A stretch of DNA of 27,558 nt. Source: Chara braunii. Its lineage: Eukaryota; Streptophyta; Charophyceae; Charales; Characeae. Both the position numbers and the translations under genes were made by a program. Position 1 is the stretch's first letter. Each line of letters starts with the position of its first letter. The notes below the pieces were generated by a model. The model saw only the letters and a list, made by a program, of their open reading frames with translations, was not told the origin of the DNA and did no database searches. The stretch spans positions 2,841,663 to 2,869,220 of the forward strand of contig BFEA01000047.1 in the NCBI GenBank assembly GCA_003427395.1, written 5' to 3'. This document shows, piece after piece, positions 26,519 through 27,558 of this stretch.

Positions 26519-27004
26519 GTAAGTACAACTCTGAGTCCTCAGATCCCCCCTGGGTGTGGGATTTTTTTGCGTTCCTTCGAAATTGTGCTGGGGCTGCAAG
26601 GCGGACGAGGGTTACTGGCTGGGCCTTCCGCACAGAATAGGATGGCACTGATTGGGCGTAGCAGCGACGGGAGGTACGGCAGGCGAGGAGAGGATGGGTT
26701 GTCCCCATGGGAGAGTGGGGGGGATGGGAAACCTTATGCGGTGGTTTGGGCTGCCGCGAGGAGGATATGGGATGTCTATTGAACCCTGCCTCGCCACCCC
26801 CCCTTTCTGCTGTGGATGTCATAAGTGTCGGTGCGCTCACTAGATTTGAGGGCCTTGTCTAATTACTACCCTCTCGGTGGGATTGTTGTTGTGTTTAGAT
26901 TGCTGAATCGGAGACACAGGTCCTTGGGTTTTTTGTGAATTACTGTCGCATTGGCGAGATTACAGATGTTGTGCCTAGGTTTAACTGGGATTATAGATTA
27001 AGTC
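26519..27004. other. Unassigned sequence
   Basis: I see no gene. G-rich DNA at 26590-26780 and AT-rich DNA to 27000. If the exon at 26370 is real, this would be intron. Confidence 0.35.
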
Positions 27005-27415
27005 AGGCCCTGCTATGTCTTCCCCCCCTCTCTCATGATGTTGAATGGTCCAGGCAGCGGTCAATGAGTGGAGTAGGGCAGGGCGATGATGCCAGGGTTT
27101 CGTTGAAGCAGCTAATCCTCAGACCCTGCTATGACTTCCCCCCCGCCCTCCTCACGATGTTGAATGATCATGCAGCGGTAAATGAGTGGTGTAGGGCAGG
27201 GTGATGATGCTAGGGTTTCGTTGAGCAGTTAATCCCCTCAATCGAGGGCAGTCAATGCTGCTCATCAGTAAAAAGTGAGACCCCCCCCTCACGGTGTTGA
27301 ATGATTCATGCAGCGGTAAACGAGCGGCGTAGGGCAGGGTGATGATACAAGGGTTTCGTTGAGCAGTTAATCCCCTCGAGTGAGGGCAATCAATGCTGCT
27401 CATCAATAAAAAGTG
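27005..27415. repeat. Tandem array of ~118-137-bp units, about three copies
   Basis: Each unit has (A/G)TGTTGAATG(G/A)T.C near its start (27038, 27156, 27293), then GCAGCGGT.AA.GAG.GG.GTAGGGCAGGG, GATGAT..., AGGGTTTCGTTGA and AGC(A/T)(G/A)(T/C)TAATCC. The second and third units share an extra ~60 bp (GAGGGCA.TCAATGCTGCTCAT...AAAAAGTGAGAC). Probably a local minisatellite. Confidence 0.75.
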
Positions 27416-27454
27416 AGACTCTGCGCATATACTACAAACGATTACAAATGTTCA

Positions 27455-27558
27455 GGGACGCTGGACCTGCTTTCCAGCAGGTGTTGCTCCCCACCAATAG
27501 ATGGAGCCTCGCCGACAGTGCTAGTTATGTCTGCTTTTATCAGCACCCCTAGCATTAG
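27455..27558 (+). mobile_element. SINE, family A, running off the window
   Basis: Starts GGGACGCTGGACCTGC, continues CCAGCAGGTGTTGCTCCCC and CACCAATAGATGGAGCC, then the variable 3' hairpin begins (AGTGCTAG...TTTTATCAGCACC). The upstream AATGTTCA resembles the ATGTTCAAA before the copy at 15330. The tail lies beyond the window end. Confidence 0.8.

Noticed and set aside
27220-27420. Hammerhead ribozyme in the tandem array: minus strand has CTGATGAG and, ~40 nt later, CGAAAC.
   Set aside because: Stem II does not close next to GAAA (GCAG/CTGC pairing leaves a five-base gap), no stem III with a cleavage site is visible, and the next unit has TTGATGAG instead.

Overview
This is repeat-dominated eukaryotic nuclear DNA, most likely from a green-lineage organism. 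My best guess is a charophyte alga such as Chara braunii; that is an inference, not a database result. It rests on three things: a U2 snRNA fragment with a plant/algal-type 5' end, a Penelope-like retroelement whose GIY-YIG domain lies upstream of the reverse transcriptase (the Chlamys type reported from green algae and spike mosses), and a PIF/Harbinger transposon with proteins I recall, unverified, as abundant in Chara. No intact host gene is evident; one possible Ser/Thr-rich exon lies near the right edge. The assembly has visible defects: an exact 38-bp Nextera mate-pair junction adapter at 96-133, scattered Ns, and many one-base frame breaks.

Layout. 1-4,660: repeat copies split by the adapter, a SINE with a 61-T tail, the 3' part of a LINE with a zf-RVT-like end, and a ~328-bp tandem array. 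4,780-7,860: small insertions (tRNA-headed SINEs, foldback MITEs, a tail-only retro-insertion and a SINE with a clear 13-bp target duplication). 7,910-13,854: a Penelope-like element on the minus strand, bounded by 262-bp direct repeats, with a low-complexity/coiled-coil ORF and SAP-like segment, a GIY-YIG endonuclease, a CxC linker and a reverse transcriptase. 13,855-16,850: purine-rich DNA, short degenerate repeats and a cluster of SINEs of one family. 16,851-25,935: a 9,085-bp PIF/Harbinger-like DNA transposon with 21-bp terminal inverted repeats (19/21 matching) and a 3-bp ATA target duplication. 25,939-27,558: an inverted repeat, the possible exon, a tandem array and another SINE that runs off the window.

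The Harbinger element is the most interesting system. It carries a DDE transposase (plus strand), a SANT/trihelix DNA-binding protein (minus strand) and a third ~540-residue protein of unknown function (minus strand). In known PIF/Harbinger elements the transposase and the Myb/SANT partner act together. Here an extra conserved-looking gene sits between them, and both ends carry CCACAAGG boxes around palindromes that look like binding sites. The copy is decayed: frame breaks in two genes, an amber stop in the third, and a U2 snRNA-derived insertion flanked by ~143-bp direct repeats.
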